Part shown: positions 10,188 through 20,150 of the stretch, in pieces | Position numbering within the stretch: the stretch's first letter is position 1 | Layout: every line of letters starts with the position of its first letter | Assembly: GCF_035590735.1 (NCBI RefSeq) | Contig: NZ_CP141595.1 | Span: 3,009,001-3,073,000 of the forward strand | Origin: Rossellomorea aquimaris | GTDB lineage: Bacteria; Bacillota; Bacilli; Bacillales; Bacillaceae_B | Direction of reading: 5' to 3' | DNA: 64,000 bases | Program-made: the position numbers and the translations under genes | The notes under the pieces: generated by a model | Databases searched by the model: none | Seen by the model: the letters and a program-made list of their open reading frames with translations, nothing else | Told to the model about the DNA's origin: nothing

Positions 10188-12349
10188 ACTTCTTCTCCTT
10201 TTGCTTTAAGTTCCGGATACTCTATTCTTGGATGAAAGATTCCATTCAGAGTCTCACATAGAGACTTCTTGACTGTCTCTAATTGCTTCAATGAAAGATC
10301 GCATTCGTTAAACTGACCGTCCTGCAGGCGGTCTTGTACAATTGAATGAACGAGCTGTTGAATCTCTCCTTGCGTGGGAGATTTCTTGGATCTGACAGCC
10401 GCTTCTACACTATCTGCAATACTAATAACGGCCGCTTCCCTTGTTTGAGGTTTAGGACCGGGATATCGATAATCTTCTTCCTTAACATCTTTCCCTTGTT
10501 CCTTTGCCTTATAATAAAAAAATTTCAACAAGGTAGTCCCATGATGCTGCTCGGCAATATCGACGATTTCCTTTGGCAGCTTATGCTTCCTAAGCATATC
10601 GGCACCATCTGAAGCATGACTTATAATAACATCCCTGCTCGTCTCAGGCGAGACCCGATCATGAGGATTTTCCATATTAAGCTGATTTTCAATAAAAAAG
10701 TGTGGCCTCTTTGACTTTCCCACATCATGATAGTAGCAGCCGACTCTCGCTAACAGTCCGTTTGCGCCAATGGATTCACATGCAGATTCTGCAAGATTCG
10801 CTACCATTACACTGTGATGATAAGTACCCGGTGCATCGGTCAGCAGCTTCTTTAATAATGGTTGTGTTGGGCTTGAGAGCTCCACCAGCCTCATGGAAGA
10901 AAGTATGCCAAACCCGGCCTCGAAAAACGGCAGAAAACCGATTGTTAATATAGAGGAACTGATTCCTGATACCAGGGCAAACACAAGATAATACACATAT
11001 TCACTATTGGAATAAGAAGTACCGCTTAATAGGACCAAAAACGCCAGGATCAATATATTCACAAGAGCTACGTAAATACCCGCCCTTAAAATATTCGAGC
11101 GCTGATTGCGGCTCACCAGGAAAAGAATCCCTGATACTCCACTGAATAACGTATATATAGCGATCTCCATATCGATTGAACCTGAGAACTGCTGGTGAAA
11201 AACGATACTTGAGCAAGCTGATAGAATAAACACCATCATCATGGCAATCCGCTCATTCAATAAAATCCTCAGGATCATCCCCGTGAATGCAGCAGGGAAT
11301 ATAAAGGCGATATCATTGATTTCAAGCTGTTCTATCAATCCTACAATCTTCATGATCAACAGTGAGATGACAAACACGATACTCGTGAGGATCAAATAGT
11401 TTTGCTTTCGTTCCTCTGTTACCTCAAGGGTAAAAAAGAAGTAATACAGAGAACTGATGACCACGAGAACAAACAGCGCAAGCCCGATATACGGCTTAAA
11501 AGAGAACGTATTTTCCACCATCCCCAAGGATTTCATGATCCGATATTCCTTAGGAGTAATCAATTCCCCATCTTCTACAATGACTCCGCCTTCAATGATT
11601 TCAACTGATTGAACATTCGCCACGGCCAGCCTCTTTAATTCATCCGTTTTTTCCTCGTCAAAATATTGAGTCGGCTCAAGCGCCACATTCCCAAGCTTTA
11701 CGGCGGCATTGGATAGTTCCCCCCTAAAGGTATAGTTTGTGATCCTTTGTTCTAAATTTAATCTCGCTTCACTCAATTCCTCTTCTTTCACACCATTTTC
11801 CATAATAATCTTCATTTGCGTAGAAACGATTGTCTCTACTCGTTCCAGATCTTCCTCTGAAGCTTCCAATAGAGTTTTTAAAACCGTGTCATTCAATTGG
11901 TTGGTGACATTATTATTCTTATCTTTAGGAAGCTTAGCTTTAAGCTGTTTTAGCTGCTCATTTATTTCCGCTTCAGCTGGAGGCTTCAGTTCCTCTGATC
12001 CGGGTTCTTGAGTTTCAGATTCCGTCTTCACTTCTTTTACACTTTCCATAAGGGAACGAAGTAAGGATATGGAGTTGTCGACCGCCCCTTCTTTAGGAGT
12101 ATAGACATTTCCTACTTCTTCTTCAGCTTCCAGCCGCTTTTTCTCTGTAGCCTCATCATCAACAAATTTCTTCGGCGCCCTAATTGTGGTAGGAGCTTCT
12201 TCATACAAATTAATATCCAGAGTTTTCGGTTTTACATTCCCATATAAAACCCCGAAAACAATAATGCCAAGTAACACAAATAAGAGATTAGTAAAAAGTC
12301 GGTAGCTAAGAAAGCTCCTTATTTTGAGTAAAAATGGGTGCGTTTGCAT
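10184..12349 (-). CDS. pgpH: Cyclic-di-AMP phosphodiesterase PgpH (7TM-HD)
   Basis: Membrane phosphodiesterase hydrolysing c-di-AMP to pApA. 721 residues. Order: a transmembrane helix (about 25-45), an extracytoplasmic Glu/Lys-rich 7TMR-HDED domain (about 50-280), seven membrane helices (about 290-490), then the HD domain with [14 protein letters not shown], the HD pair YYHDVGK, and [17 protein letters not shown] choose ATG 12349, which follows AGGGGG by 6-7 bases; an in-frame TTG 14 codons upstream has no such site. It lies between phoH and ybeY, the usual Firmicute order. Confidence 0.95.
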   Translation of the reverse strand: MQTHPFLLKIRSFLSYRLFTNLLFVLLGIIVFGVLYGNVKPKTLDINLYEEAPTTIRAPKKFVDDEATEKKRLEAEEEVGNVYTPKEGAVDNSISLLRSLMESVKEVKTESETQEPGSEELKPPAEAEINEQLKQLKAKLPKDKNNNVTNQLNDTVLKTLLEASEEDLERVETIVSTQMKIIMENGVKEEELSEARLNLEQRITNYTFRGELSNAAVKLGNVALEPTQYFDEEKTDELKRLAVANVQSVEIIEGGVIVEDGELITPKEYRIMKSLGMVENTFSFKPYIGLALFVLVVISSLYYFFFTLEVTEERKQNYLILTSIVFVISLLIMKIVGLIEQLEINDIAFIFPAAFTGMILRILLNERIAMMMVFILSACSSIVFHQQFSGSIDMEIAIYTLFSGVSGILFLVSRNQRSNILRAGIYVALVNILILAFLVLLSGTSYSNSEYVYYLVFALVSGISSSILTIGFLPFFEAGFGILSSMRLVELSSPTQPLLKKLLTDAPGTYHHSVMVANLAESACESIGANGLLARVGCYYHDVGKSKRPHFFIENQLNMENPHDRVSPETSRDVIISHASDGADMLRKHKLPKEIVDIAEQHHGTTLLKFFYYKAKEQGKDVKEEDYRYPGPKPQTREAAVISIADSVEAAVRSKKSPTQGEIQQLVHSIVQDRLQDGQFNECDLSLKQLETVKKSLCETLNGIFHPRIEYPELKAKGEEV

Positions 12350-12485
12350 AAAGAACCCCCTGTTATGTAAGTGCATTTTCAACCAGTTCAAGGTATAGAG
12401 CTCACAGAAAACATGAGAAAAATCAATTTAGCAATTATGTAAAATGATAACAGTTTTTCACTAAATTATCCATGTTAAACCCTAC

Positions 12486-12558
12486 TAAAAAAGATTGATC
12501 CCTGCATACGCCACCTTTATTAACAGGCGGCATGAACACATTGGATCAATCCCTTTAT
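12486..12558 (-). terminator. Terminator-like structure after phoH
   Basis: GGATTGATCC pairs with GGATCAATC across a loop holding a second helix (GCCGCCTG...AGGTGGC), then TTTTTT on the minus strand. It lies between phoH and pgpH, so read-through must be partial or pgpH must have its own promoter. Confidence 0.75.
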
Positions 12559-12562
12559 TGCA

Positions 12563-13522
12563 TTACTTTTCGATTGTTTCATAGGCATCGATTATTTTAG
12601 CGACTAATGGGTGACGAACCACATCCGCTTGATCAAGATAAATAAACGATACTCCTTTTACATTTTTTAATATTTTTTCAGAAGAAATCAGTCCTGACTC
12701 GCTTCCTCTCGGTAAGTCCACTTGAGAGCGATCTCCTGTAATAATCATCTTCGAATCAAAGCCAAGTCTGGTTAAAAACATTTTCATTTGTGCTTTCGTT
12801 GTGTTTTGAGCCTCATCGAGGATGACAAACGCATCATCCAGTGTACGGCCTCTCATATAGGCAAGAGGAGCGATTTCAATGGTTCCTCTTTCTATCAAAC
12901 GAGCTGTATGCTCAGCCCCCAACACATCATGCAGAGCGTCATATAAGGGACGTAGATAAGGGTCCACTTTTTCCTTCAGGTCACCTGGAAGGAAGCCGAG
13001 ACTCTCTCCCGCTTCAACAGCTGGCCTTGTGAGAATGATTTTCTTTACCTGCCCGTTTTTCAACGCATGTACCGCCATCACCACAGCAAGATAGGTTTTC
13101 CCTGTACCTGCCGGACCAATCCCAAACACCATATCGTGTTTTTTGATAGCCTGAATGTATTGGCGCTGCCCCAGGGTTTTCACCCTGATGGATTTACCTT
13201 TTGCATTTTTCGTGATTTCTTCATTGTACAAGTCTGTAAAGTACTCAAGTGTGCCTTGCCTGCCCATTTCCAATGCATAATGGACATCTCTTTGGCCAAT
13301 ATTGATTCCTTTACGTATTACAGCTACGAGTCGATCTGAAACATCTAGAGCGAGACTTACATCTTCTTCCTTACCTGAAACCAGCAATTCTTCGCCTCTT
13401 GTTACGATTGAAACGTGTAATTCCTGTTCTATTAATTTAAGGTGAGAATCTGAAACGCCAAACAAAGCGATGGCTTCATTGGGGTTTTCAAGTTGTAATT
13501 TCATTAAGATTTCATCTGACAT
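12563..13522 (-). CDS. phoH: PhoH family ATPase
   Basis: Predicted P-loop ATPase/RNA helicase-like protein, linked by gene neighbourhood to YbeY and ribosome maturation. 319 residues. The N-terminal region (about 1-100) is KH-like. Walker A is GPAGTGKTYLAV (near residue 140), Walker B is FVILDEAQNTT (near residue 235), and a sensor segment reads MIITGDRSQVDLPRG. It starts 3 bases after yqfD ends, so the two are coupled. Its exact substrate is not established. Confidence 0.95.
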   Translation of the reverse strand: MSDEILMKLQLENPNEAIALFGVSDSHLKLIEQELHVSIVTRGEELLVSGKEEDVSLALDVSDRLVAVIRKGINIGQRDVHYALEMGRQGTLEYFTDLYNEEITKNAKGKSIRVKTLGQRQYIQAIKKHDMVFGIGPAGTGKTYLAVVMAVHALKNGQVKKIILTRPAVEAGESLGFLPGDLKEKVDPYLRPLYDALHDVLGAEHTARLIERGTIEIAPLAYMRGRTLDDAFVILDEAQNTTKAQMKMFLTRLGFDSKMIITGDRSQVDLPRGSESGLISSEKILKNVKGVSFIYLDQADVVRHPLVAKIIDAYETIEK

Positions 13523-13525
13523 TCG

Positions 13526-14713
13526 TTAGTCTCCTTGAATAATTGGTTGTCCTACTGCAATGTTTTCTAATACTTTGAAGTGAATTGTTACCCTAACTTT
13601 ACCATTCTCAACCTTTTCTTGCAAAATTTTTTCACCTATGACTTCTGCATCCTCAGGGAGGGTGGATTCCAAATTACTCTTGGCCAGCTTCTTCGCCGCA
13701 TCGATGGCTTCTGATTTCGTATAAGTTCTCTCTACATCTTCTTTCTCTTTAAAGCTTTTATCAATATAATATATTGGCAGTTCCCATTTCAAGAAACGAA
13801 GGTTCTTTTTGTTCTCTTCCACAATAGACTCTTTATACTCAACTTTACCGAATCCCCAAAATGGAATATTGAAAGAGCCGACTCCGACATAATGCTTTCT
13901 TTTTTCACTCCCGCTAAAAACCACAAATTGGGATTTCAACGGTAGATCAACGTTAGATTTATACCATGTTTCCCCTAGGATTTTCGCCTTGGCCGAGACC
14001 CCTTTAGGATCTTTTTCATTCCCGATCAAACCTGATACGAGGAGCTGACCTTTATTCACATAGTCATTTACGTTCACCTGGGGATCTCCTTCTTCTACGA
14101 ATATTTGAGTAATGATCGCTTTCTTCTTCGCTACGATATGCTGAAGCCCAGAGGATTCAGAAGGCTCAGGGGCGTTCTTCTCAACCACTTGGAAGTGAAA
14201 GGTTGTCCCTCTCAATTCCACCCCTACCCACGTAATATTGTTCATCCTGTAAGATAGCTCCCGTTGGATATTTTCTACATCCGGCAGGGAGAATTGCAAC
14301 TTCCCTTTCGACACTCCCATTTCTTCCAGCTCTTTTCTGATACTGTGCTCCGTTTGAGGTGATGCCCCTTTAATTTGAACGTCCCAAACCATATTGGAAA
14401 GCAGGAACACGATGACGAAAAAAGCAAGTCCACCTATCATGAATCCTGCGTTCTTCAGGGATCGCTTAAACAAAAATGGAACTCCCTGACCTCTTAGGAA
14501 TGTCACTTTACACTCGGATGTCCGAACCGCTCTTCGGAAGTTATGTACATCCTCTAAGGATAAATAAAAGGTGATGGTCTCCGTTCCAGCTCTCTTCACA
14601 TTCCAAATCGTGATATTTGCACGAAGCAATTGATTGATGACCCTTTCAACTAATCTGCCTTCCATTTTCACAAATACCTTTCCCCTTAGAAAGGTGAACC
14701 ATTGATTCTTCAA
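13526..14713 (-). CDS. yqfD: Sporulation protein YqfD
   Basis: Mother-cell membrane protein required for sporulation in B. subtilis. 395 residues. A cytoplasmic N-terminal domain (about 1-90) is followed by one transmembrane helix (GFMIGGLAFFVIVFLLSNMVW, about 89-110) and a large extracytoplasmic region with a POTRA-like start (KGASPQTEHSIRKELEEMGV). The start is TTG 14713, 7 bases after GGAGG. It follows yqfC by 11 bases and precedes phoH, matching the conserved yqfC-yqfD-phoH set. Confidence 0.94.
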   Translation of the reverse strand: MKNQWFTFLRGKVFVKMEGRLVERVINQLLRANITIWNVKRAGTETITFYLSLEDVHNFRRAVRTSECKVTFLRGQGVPFLFKRSLKNAGFMIGGLAFFVIVFLLSNMVWDVQIKGASPQTEHSIRKELEEMGVSKGKLQFSLPDVENIQRELSYRMNNITWVGVELRGTTFHFQVVEKNAPEPSESSGLQHIVAKKKAIITQIFVEEGDPQVNVNDYVNKGQLLVSGLIGNEKDPKGVSAKAKILGETWYKSNVDLPLKSQFVVFSGSEKRKHYVGVGSFNIPFWGFGKVEYKESIVEENKKNLRFLKWELPIYYIDKSFKEKEDVERTYTKSEAIDAAKKLAKSNLESTLPEDAEVIGEKILQEKVENGKVRVTIHFKVLENIAVGQPIIQGD

Positions 14714-14724
14714 ATCCGTCCCTC

Positions 14725-15009
14725 CTATTGTTCTAAATAGATCACTTCTACGATCTTCCCCTGAAGAAGAATTTCTTCCGGAAGAATCATCTTGATGACA
14801 AATTGTTCACCTTTTATTAAAAGTTGACCTTGTTTTAGCAGAAGTCGCACCTCTCGATCTGTGAACGTTAACAGACCCCGATGGTTTTCTATATAGATAT
14901 GAATTTGTCCAATCATTGTGACGCGAGGAAGGTCCATCATGACATCTTCAGGTAAATCCATTTTCTGTGTCATCCATTTACGCATATGTTGTAAAAAGCT
15001 TTTTGCCAT
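14725..15009 (-). CDS. yqfC: Sporulation protein YqfC
   Basis: Small sporulation-associated protein encoded immediately before yqfD. 94 residues beginning MAKSFLQHMRKWM. The body is rich in beta-strand-like segments (VTMIGQIHIYIENHRG, LLTFTDREVRLLLKQGQLLI), as expected for the YabP/YqfC family. I choose ATG 15009 after AAAGGGGG; an ATG seven codons upstream overlaps that site. No membrane segment. Molecular role unknown; YabP relatives act in spore coat/cortex assembly. Confidence 0.9.
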   Translation of the reverse strand: MAKSFLQHMRKWMTQKMDLPEDVMMDLPRVTMIGQIHIYIENHRGLLTFTDREVRLLLKQGQLLIKGEQFVIKMILPEEILLQGKIVEVIYLEQ

Positions 15010-15066
15010 AAAAAAAGAACCCCCTTTCATCTCATATTTATGAAATGAAAAGGGGTTTCATCACTC

Positions 15067-15519
15067 TTATTTTTGATGATGGCGTTTTTTTGATCTTGGA
15101 GGTCCAAATACCTCTGAAAAAATGAATCCTTTTACGATATCATCTTCCTTGTTGAAATCAATGTTGAGAGTTGAACCTTTTTCACGTATCTTCTTTGCCC
15201 TGGTTTGATGAGCTTCCAGTCTGCGGGAATAACCTTCTTCTTTCTTTTGCAAGTCTGCATACGTTGATTCTGCTTCCTTCTTCTTTTCTTCAAACCGGGT
15301 TTGAATGGAAGAGGCTGCGTCTTTCAATGGTTCTTTATAGTCTCTTGGCACTCTGCTCCGTGCCGGTCTCTCCCTTTCCCTTTCATGAGGTTCGGAAGGA
15401 GGGGGAGACGCCGTTTGAATCGGCTTTTGCCGTACTGGCTTATTAGAAGGCGACTCTTTCACTTTATTGAAAATCGAAGTGATGAGCCCGATCAGTATGG
15501 CAATGATTAAAGGTTCCAT
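15067..15519 (-). CDS. Uncharacterised membrane-anchored coiled-coil protein in the nfeD-floA locus
   Basis: 150 residues, not matched to a named family with confidence. The N-terminal membrane segment (about 3-18, PLIIAILIGLITSIF) is followed by a basic, Pro/Arg-rich linker (about 20-65). A Lys/Glu-rich helix follows (about 70-115: SIQTRFEEKKKEAESTYADL), and the C-terminal block reads GFIFSEVFGPPRSKK. It lies 29 bases after floA, in the slot where B. subtilis has the short yqfB, and could be a microdomain accessory protein. That role is inferred from position only. Confidence 0.75.
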   Translation of the reverse strand: MEPLIIAILIGLITSIFNKVKESPSNKPVRQKPIQTASPPPSEPHERERERPARSRVPRDYKEPLKDAASSIQTRFEEKKKEAESTYADLQKKEEGYSRRLEAHQTRAKKIREKGSTLNIDFNKEDDIVKGFIFSEVFGPPRSKKRHHQK

Positions 15520-15548
15520 GGAGAAAACTCCTTTCTCACAAGGGGAAA

Positions 15549-16556
15549 TTACTTATCTTTAGAATTTTTCGGATCATTTTTATCCCCGGTTAGTTTCCCG
15601 ATCGAGTCTCTCATTTCCGTATCAGCGTCGATATTCTTTATATTCATGTAGTCCATCACACCGATATTACCTGACCTGAGTGCTTCAGCCATGGCAAGAG
15701 GTACTTCTGCTTCTGCTTCCACAACCTTCGCTCTCATTTCTTCTACTCTTGCTTTCATTTCCTGCTCATTGGCAACGGCCATTGCTCTTCTTTCTTCCGC
15801 TTTCGCTTGTGCAATGTTTTTATCAGCTTCCGCTTGTTCTGTTTGCAGTTCTGCTCCGATATTCTTGCCAATATCAACGTCCGCGATATCAATCGAGAGA
15901 ATTTCAAATGCTGTACCTGCATCCAGGCCTTTCGAAAGGACCGTTTGAGAAATCAGATCCGGATTTTCCAATACCTTCTTGTGATTGCTGGATGAACCGA
16001 TTGTTGATACAATCCCTTCCCCTACACGGGCAACGATCGTCTCTTCCCCGGCACCCCCGACAAGGCGGTCAATGTTCGCACGAACCGTAATACGCGCCTT
16101 GGCTTTCACTTCAATTCCATCCATTGCAACACCGGCAATAAATGGCGTTTCGATCACTTTAGGGTTAACACTCATTTGAACCGCTTCAAGTACGTCACGA
16201 CCAGCAAGGTCAATCGCCGCACATCGCTCAAAGGTTAGTTCAATGTTTGCACGGTGGGCTGCAATAAGTGCATTGACCACTCTGTCTACATTACCACCAG
16301 CTAAATAGTGACTCTCGAGCTGATTGATCGTTACCGTGATTCCTGCTTTATGGGCTTTAATTAATGGGTTAATCACACGACTCGGGATAACACGTCTCAA
16401 TCTCATCCCCACTAGTGTGAAAATACTGATTCTTACTCCTGCTGCAATTGCTGAAATCCACAGCATGACTGGTACAAATGTAAATAAAACTGCTAATACA
16501 ATCACTCCCACCACAATGGCAACGAGCAATAAAATCGTACTTGGTCCTATAACCAT
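15549..16556 (-). CDS. floA: Flotillin-like protein FloA
   Basis: Scaffold of bacterial membrane microdomains. 335 residues. Two hydrophobic segments lie at the N-terminus (about 6-45); the SPFH-like domain then runs to about residue 230 ([20 protein letters not shown] ... [19 protein letters not shown]). An Ala/Glu-rich helix ([16 protein letters not shown]) follows. It lies 20 bases after nfeD, as usual for the nfeD-floA pair, and is likely driven by the sigma-W promoter upstream of nfeD. Confidence 0.97.
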   Translation of the reverse strand: MVIGPSTILLLVAIVVGVIVLAVLFTFVPVMLWISAIAAGVRISIFTLVGMRLRRVIPSRVINPLIKAHKAGITVTINQLESHYLAGGNVDRVVNALIAAHRANIELTFERCAAIDLAGRDVLEAVQMSVNPKVIETPFIAGVAMDGIEVKAKARITVRANIDRLVGGAGEETIVARVGEGIVSTIGSSSNHKKVLENPDLISQTVLSKGLDAGTAFEILSIDIADVDIGKNIGAELQTEQAEADKNIAQAKAEERRAMAVANEQEMKARVEEMRAKVVEAEAEVPLAMAEALRSGNIGVMDYMNIKNIDADTEMRDSIGKLTGDKNDPKNSKDK

Positions 16557-16576
16557 ATTCTTTACCTCCTAAGTAA

Positions 16577-17887
16577 TTATGAAATGTCTCTTACAACAAT
16601 CCGCGAACCTTCTACTTTCACAATCTTAACTCTTTCACCTGCTTTAATAAAGCCACCCTCTGTCACTGCATCAATTCTTTCATCATCCACGATCACGGTT
16701 CCGGAAGGTCTTAAAGGTGTTTTCGTTACACCTTCTTTACCGATCAACTCTAATCGATTGATGTTTGATACATATCCACTTTCTGTGCTTGTTGAATCTT
16801 TTAAAATGATTTTGTTAAAAAATTTCATTTTTTTACCAAACACCTTTACAAATATAATCATTGTCGCAACGGCAATAAGTAAAGCGATAAGAAGAGAAAT
16901 TCCCATTTGCACTACATCGCCCCCAGCCAACATAATACTTGCGAGAATAGCCCCGATGCCAAGTCCGCCTGCGATGCCACCCGGGAGGAAAAATTCCGCA
17001 ACGATAAGCGCGATCCCAATGATAAAGAGGATTACGGTTTCGTAACCGGCAAGTCCCGCCACTAAATGTCCATAAAAGAATAATACAAGAGAAATCAACC
17101 CGATAGAACCGGCAACGCCAAAGCCTGGAGAATACAATTCGACAATTAACCCAAGGCTTGCCAACGAAAGAAGGATTGGAACCACGACCGGATTGGTTAT
17201 AAATCGTGCAAGCTTCTCTGCAAAGGTCTCTTCGACATTTACGACAGAAGATTCATCGACACCAAGGGTTTCATATAACTCATCCAGATTCGCAACGGTT
17301 CCTTCAGAGTAGCCGACTTGCTTGGCTTCTTTTGAACCGAGAGTCAATAACTCTCCTTTTTCAATCCCCAATTCTTCGATCACTACCGATTCATCCGCCA
17401 TAGCCAGGGCAACTTGAGGATCTCTCCCATTTGATTCAGCGGCACTCTTCATGGCAGAAAGCCAGTAACTCTGAGCTTTTTTATCAGCGGCATTTCCAGC
17501 TTGATCGATCACGGCCGCAGAACCGATTTGACCATTCGGAACCATATAGATCTCATCTGCATGTAGGGAGATGAAGGCACCTGCCGATAAAGCATGATTA
17601 TTCACAAAGGCAACCGTCTTTGTTTCTATGCCGTCAAGGAGCTGACCAATATCACCAGCTGCAGTTACCAGACCTCCGGGCGTATCAATATCAAAAACAA
17701 TCAGTTCAGCATTGTTTTCCTCTGCATCACTTATCGCTCTCTCCAAAAATGCATGAAGGCCTTTTTCAACTTCTTTGTGAATAGGAATAACGTATACTTT
17801 TTTTGTATTCTCAGCAGAGCTTAACAAGGGCTGTAGAAAACTGAACCCAAGAATCATCATGAAAAATATAAGTAGACCTCTTTTCAA
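16577..17887 (-). CDS. nfeD: NfeD-type membrane serine protease homologue (ClpP-like domain plus NfeD)
   Basis: Long NfeD protein paired with flotillin FloA. 436 residues. A signal peptide/TM lies at 1-25, and a ClpP-class domain runs about 30-210 with the nucleophile context NNHALSAGAFISL (Ser about 101) and a lysine about 45 residues later, as in Ser-Lys dyad proteases. Four to five membrane helices follow (about 235-350), then the C-terminal NfeD OB domain (about 375-436, ending EGSRIVVRDIS). The start is TTG 17887 after GAGGGGG. The B. subtilis homologue YqeZ belongs to the sigma-W regulon, consistent with the promoter here. Confidence 0.93.
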   Translation of the reverse strand: MKRGLLIFFMMILGFSFLQPLLSSAENTKKVYVIPIHKEVEKGLHAFLERAISDAEENNAELIVFDIDTPGGLVTAAGDIGQLLDGIETKTVAFVNNHALSAGAFISLHADEIYMVPNGQIGSAAVIDQAGNAADKKAQSYWLSAMKSAAESNGRDPQVALAMADESVVIEELGIEKGELLTLGSKEAKQVGYSEGTVANLDELYETLGVDESSVVNVEETFAEKLARFITNPVVVPILLSLASLGLIVELYSPGFGVAGSIGLISLVLFFYGHLVAGLAGYETVILFIIGIALIVAEFFLPGGIAGGLGIGAILASIMLAGGDVVQMGISLLIALLIAVATMIIFVKVFGKKMKFFNKIILKDSTSTESGYVSNINRLELIGKEGVTKTPLRPSGTVIVDDERIDAVTEGGFIKAGERVKIVKVEGSRIVVRDIS

Positions 17888-17929
17888 CGCAACCCCCTCG
17901 TTTCAGGTAATATTCCTTGATACTCTATG

Positions 17930-17956
17930 TACGATTGACCTATTAAAATAGTTTCA
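17930..17956 (-). promoter_or_regulatory. Sigma-W promoter for nfeD-floA
   Basis: TGAAAC (17956-17951) and CGTA (17933-17930) with a 17-base spacer, an exact match to the ECF sigma-W consensus. It lies 43 bases upstream of the nfeD start. The locus is known to be sigma-W controlled in B. subtilis, so sequence and context agree. The rest of the 325-base gap is AT-rich with no gene seen. Confidence 0.87.
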
Positions 17957-18170
17957 ACTTTTTTTAAAATATTATGTTGTTGACGCGGAATTTATTAATA
18001 TAGTAAAAAAACTTGAAAAAGAAGCATATTTTTAATAGGTTGAAGCTTGGTTATTACGATTTTTCCCCTTTTATTATCGACTTCATCCATTTTATTATCA
18101 ACTTGCTCAAGCTTTTTTACAACCTTCAAACTTTAATCATAACTTCCCCTATTTATTTTCACCCCCCAAT

Positions 18171-18203
18171 AAAAAAACCGGAAAGCATTATGGCTTTCCG
18201 GTC
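18171..18203 (-). terminator. Intrinsic terminator after yqeY
   Basis: CCGGAAAGC / GCTTTCCGG stem, 6-base loop, then seven T on the minus strand, directly beyond the yqeY stop. Confidence 0.92.
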
Positions 18204-18212
18204 CCTTTAATC

Positions 18213-18659
18213 TTATGATAAATGTTGAAGAACAAGTTTGTTGACGAGAGCTCCATCGGCTTTCCCTTTTAATTTAGGCATGATTGCTCCCATCACTTTG
18301 CCCATGTCGGCTTTAGAAGTAGCACCTACCTCCGCTACCGTCTGTTGGACAATAGCAGAGACTTCTTCTTCTGAAAGCTGCTTCGGCATATATATTTCGA
18401 CGTAAGTCAGTTCTGTTTGAATTTTTTCAACGAGGTCTTCGCGACCAGCGTTTTGAAATTCCTGGAGGGAGTCTTTCCGTTGCTTCACTTCTCGAGAAAG
18501 GACAGTCAACTCTTCGTCTTCAGAGAGTTCCTGTTTCCCATGTTTAATCGCTTCATTTTGAAGCGAAGCTTTAAGCATGCGAATAACAGAAAGCTTCTCT
18601 TTTTCTTTATTTTTCATCGCTTGTTTCATATCATCATTTAAACGATTGAGAAGACTCAT
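18213..18659 (-). CDS. yqeY: GatB/YqeY domain protein
   Basis: 148-residue protein made of the GatB/YqeY tail domain, which in GatB contacts tRNA. Its free-standing role is not established. Conserved segments are [20 protein letters not shown] at the start, [13 protein letters not shown] (about 27-39) and the C-terminal [17 protein letters not shown]. It follows rpsU by 14 bases and shares its transcript and the terminator at 18171. Confidence 0.94.
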   Translation of the reverse strand: MSLLNRLNDDMKQAMKNKEKEKLSVIRMLKASLQNEAIKHGKQELSEDEELTVLSREVKQRKDSLQEFQNAGREDLVEKIQTELTYVEIYMPKQLSEEEVSAIVQQTVAEVGATSKADMGKVMGAIMPKLKGKADGALVNKLVLQHLS

Positions 18660-18673
18660 GCTTACACCCTCTC

Positions 18674-18847
18674 TTAGAACTTACGCTTTCTTGCAGCTTC
18701 TGATTTCTTTTTGCGTTTTACGCTTGGCTTTTCATAAAATTCGCGCTTTCTAAACTCTTGTAAAGTTCCTGTTTTAGAAACTGAGCGTTTGAAGCGACGA
18801 AGAGCATCTTCAAGCGATTCGTTTTTACGAACAACTGTTTTTGACAT
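18674..18847 (-). CDS. rpsU: 30S ribosomal protein S21
   Basis: 57-residue basic protein of the small subunit that helps start-site recognition. It begins [20 protein letters not shown] and ends in the Lys/Arg-rich [19 protein letters not shown] 18847 follows GGAGGGAGGGAAAGAG; an in-frame ATG eight codons upstream sits before that site. It has its own strong promoter about 210 bases upstream (19060-19088), giving a long leader. Confidence 0.97.
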   Translation of the reverse strand: MSKTVVRKNESLEDALRRFKRSVSKTGTLQEFRKREFYEKPSVKRKKKSEAARKRKF

Positions 18848-19059
18848 CTCTCTTTCCCTCCCTCCGAACACACTACACTTACATGTTCAAGTCAAGAAAT
18901 GGTTTGTACCAATTTCTTAAGACGCAGAGTTATCTGGCGTCCTTTACTTCACCAATAGGTTATGGCTTTGCCCTTGGATCATTGTCACAAGGGGACAGAA
19001 AGTGTATGTCTTTCTTGGATGAATTTCTTATTAACATAAAGAAATCCATGTACTTTGCC

Positions 19060-19088
19060 ATTATAATATATCATATGTATTTGGTCAA
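19060..19088 (-). promoter_or_regulatory. Sigma-A promoter for rpsU-yqeY
   Basis: TTGACC (19088-19083) and TATAAT (19065-19060) with a 17-base spacer on the minus strand, near consensus. It implies a leader of roughly 200 bases before rpsU. That leader holds two small hairpins (GACGC...GCGTC at about 18922-18942, and AAGAAAT...ATTTCTT at about 18896-18921). Confidence 0.85.
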
Positions 19089-19182
19089 CAATTTATCATA
19101 AAACACCTCATATAAATAGGCATGTCTCACTCATTTCTTCCATACATTTGTATAAAGCAGGCTGGTGTGTGGGAGGAATGTA

Positions 19183-20115
19183 ATGATTTTACATGGAATC
19201 GCCTTTATTTTTTTCACCTTATGTTTTTTACTGGGGATGACTTGGCTGCGGTCAGGGCTTTTTAATATTGCCAATCAGAAAATAAAGAAATGGCTTCATT
19301 ATTTAACGAGCACTCCTGCTAAGGGTGTTCTTACAGGAACGATTGTGACTGCCTTTATCCATAGCAGTTCTGCCGTTATGGTTCTCACTGTGGGACTGGC
19401 CTCTTCCGGCTTGATACCGTTCAGACAGACTATCGGAATCATGCTTGGATCGAATATCGGGACAACGTTCACCCTTGAAATGTTCACACTGGATATGAAT
19501 TATCTTATTGTCCCATCCATGATCATCGGCTGCATTCTGTATTTCTTCCGCTCACCATCCATCCGAAGTACGGGAATGATATTTATAGGGTTTGGATTAA
19601 TCTTTACGTCGATCCGAGCGATTCAGTGGTTAGCTACTCCATTAACGACTCATGAATCCTTGCGCACGTATATCATAGAAGTGAATGAGCATGTTGTGCT
19701 CGCTCTACTTATTGGTTGTGTACTAACGGCGATCATCCAATCCAGCACCGTGGTGACAGGAGTGACGATGGGATTTCTGGCTGCTGGTTCCATTGATCTT
19801 CATGCTGGAATCACCATTATGCTCGGCGCAAACGTCGGGACGTGCATTACAGCCTTTATTGCAAGCATCGGTGGAGGTACTCAAGCGAAACTGACTGCGT
19901 ATGCTCACATATGGCTTAACGTTATTGGGGTCGCTCTTTTTATCCCCTTAATCCCATTACTCGGATTGGTGGTTCGATCTTTAGCAGACTCACCCGATTT
20001 ACAATTGGCCCACGCAAGTGTCATATTTAACATTTTATGCTCGATCCTTGTGTTGCCATTTGCGAATCAATTCGCCCGTTTCATCGAAAGACTTCACCAG
20101 CCAAAAAAAAGCTGA
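19183..20115 (+). CDS. yqeW: Na+/phosphate cotransporter (NptA/YqeW family)
   Basis: Predicted inner-membrane sodium-dependent phosphate symporter. 310 residues with about nine hydrophobic helices. The family's two inverted repeats each carry the hallmark QSSS-like motif: FIHSSSAVMVLTVGL (about 62-76) and IIQSSTVVTGVTMGFL (about 185-200). Each is followed by a GxNxGT segment (GSNIGTTFT and GANVGTCIT). I choose ATG 19183, 6 bases after GGGAGG, over GTG 19165. It is convergent with deoC and shares a bidirectional terminator. No PhoU domain is fused. Confidence 0.92.
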   Translation: MILHGIAFIFFTLCFLLGMTWLRSGLFNIANQKIKKWLHYLTSTPAKGVLTGTIVTAFIHSSSAVMVLTVGLASSGLIPFRQTIGIMLGSNIGTTFTLEMFTLDMNYLIVPSMIIGCILYFFRSPSIRSTGMIFIGFGLIFTSIRAIQWLATPLTTHESLRTYIIEVNEHVVLALLIGCVLTAIIQSSTVVTGVTMGFLAAGSIDLHAGITIMLGANVGTCITAFIASIGGGTQAKLTAYAHIWLNVIGVALFIPLIPLLGLVVRSLADSPDLQLAHASVIFNILCSILVLPFANQFARFIERLHQPKKS

Positions 20116-20146
20116 ACGAGGATTGAATTCCACGTTCAGCTTTTTT
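20103..20146. terminator. Bidirectional terminator between yqeW and deoC
   Basis: AAAAAAGCTGAACG / CGTTCAGCTTTTTT stem with an A run on one side and a T run on the other; it can end both convergent transcripts. Confidence 0.92.
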
Positions 20147-20150
20147 CTTA

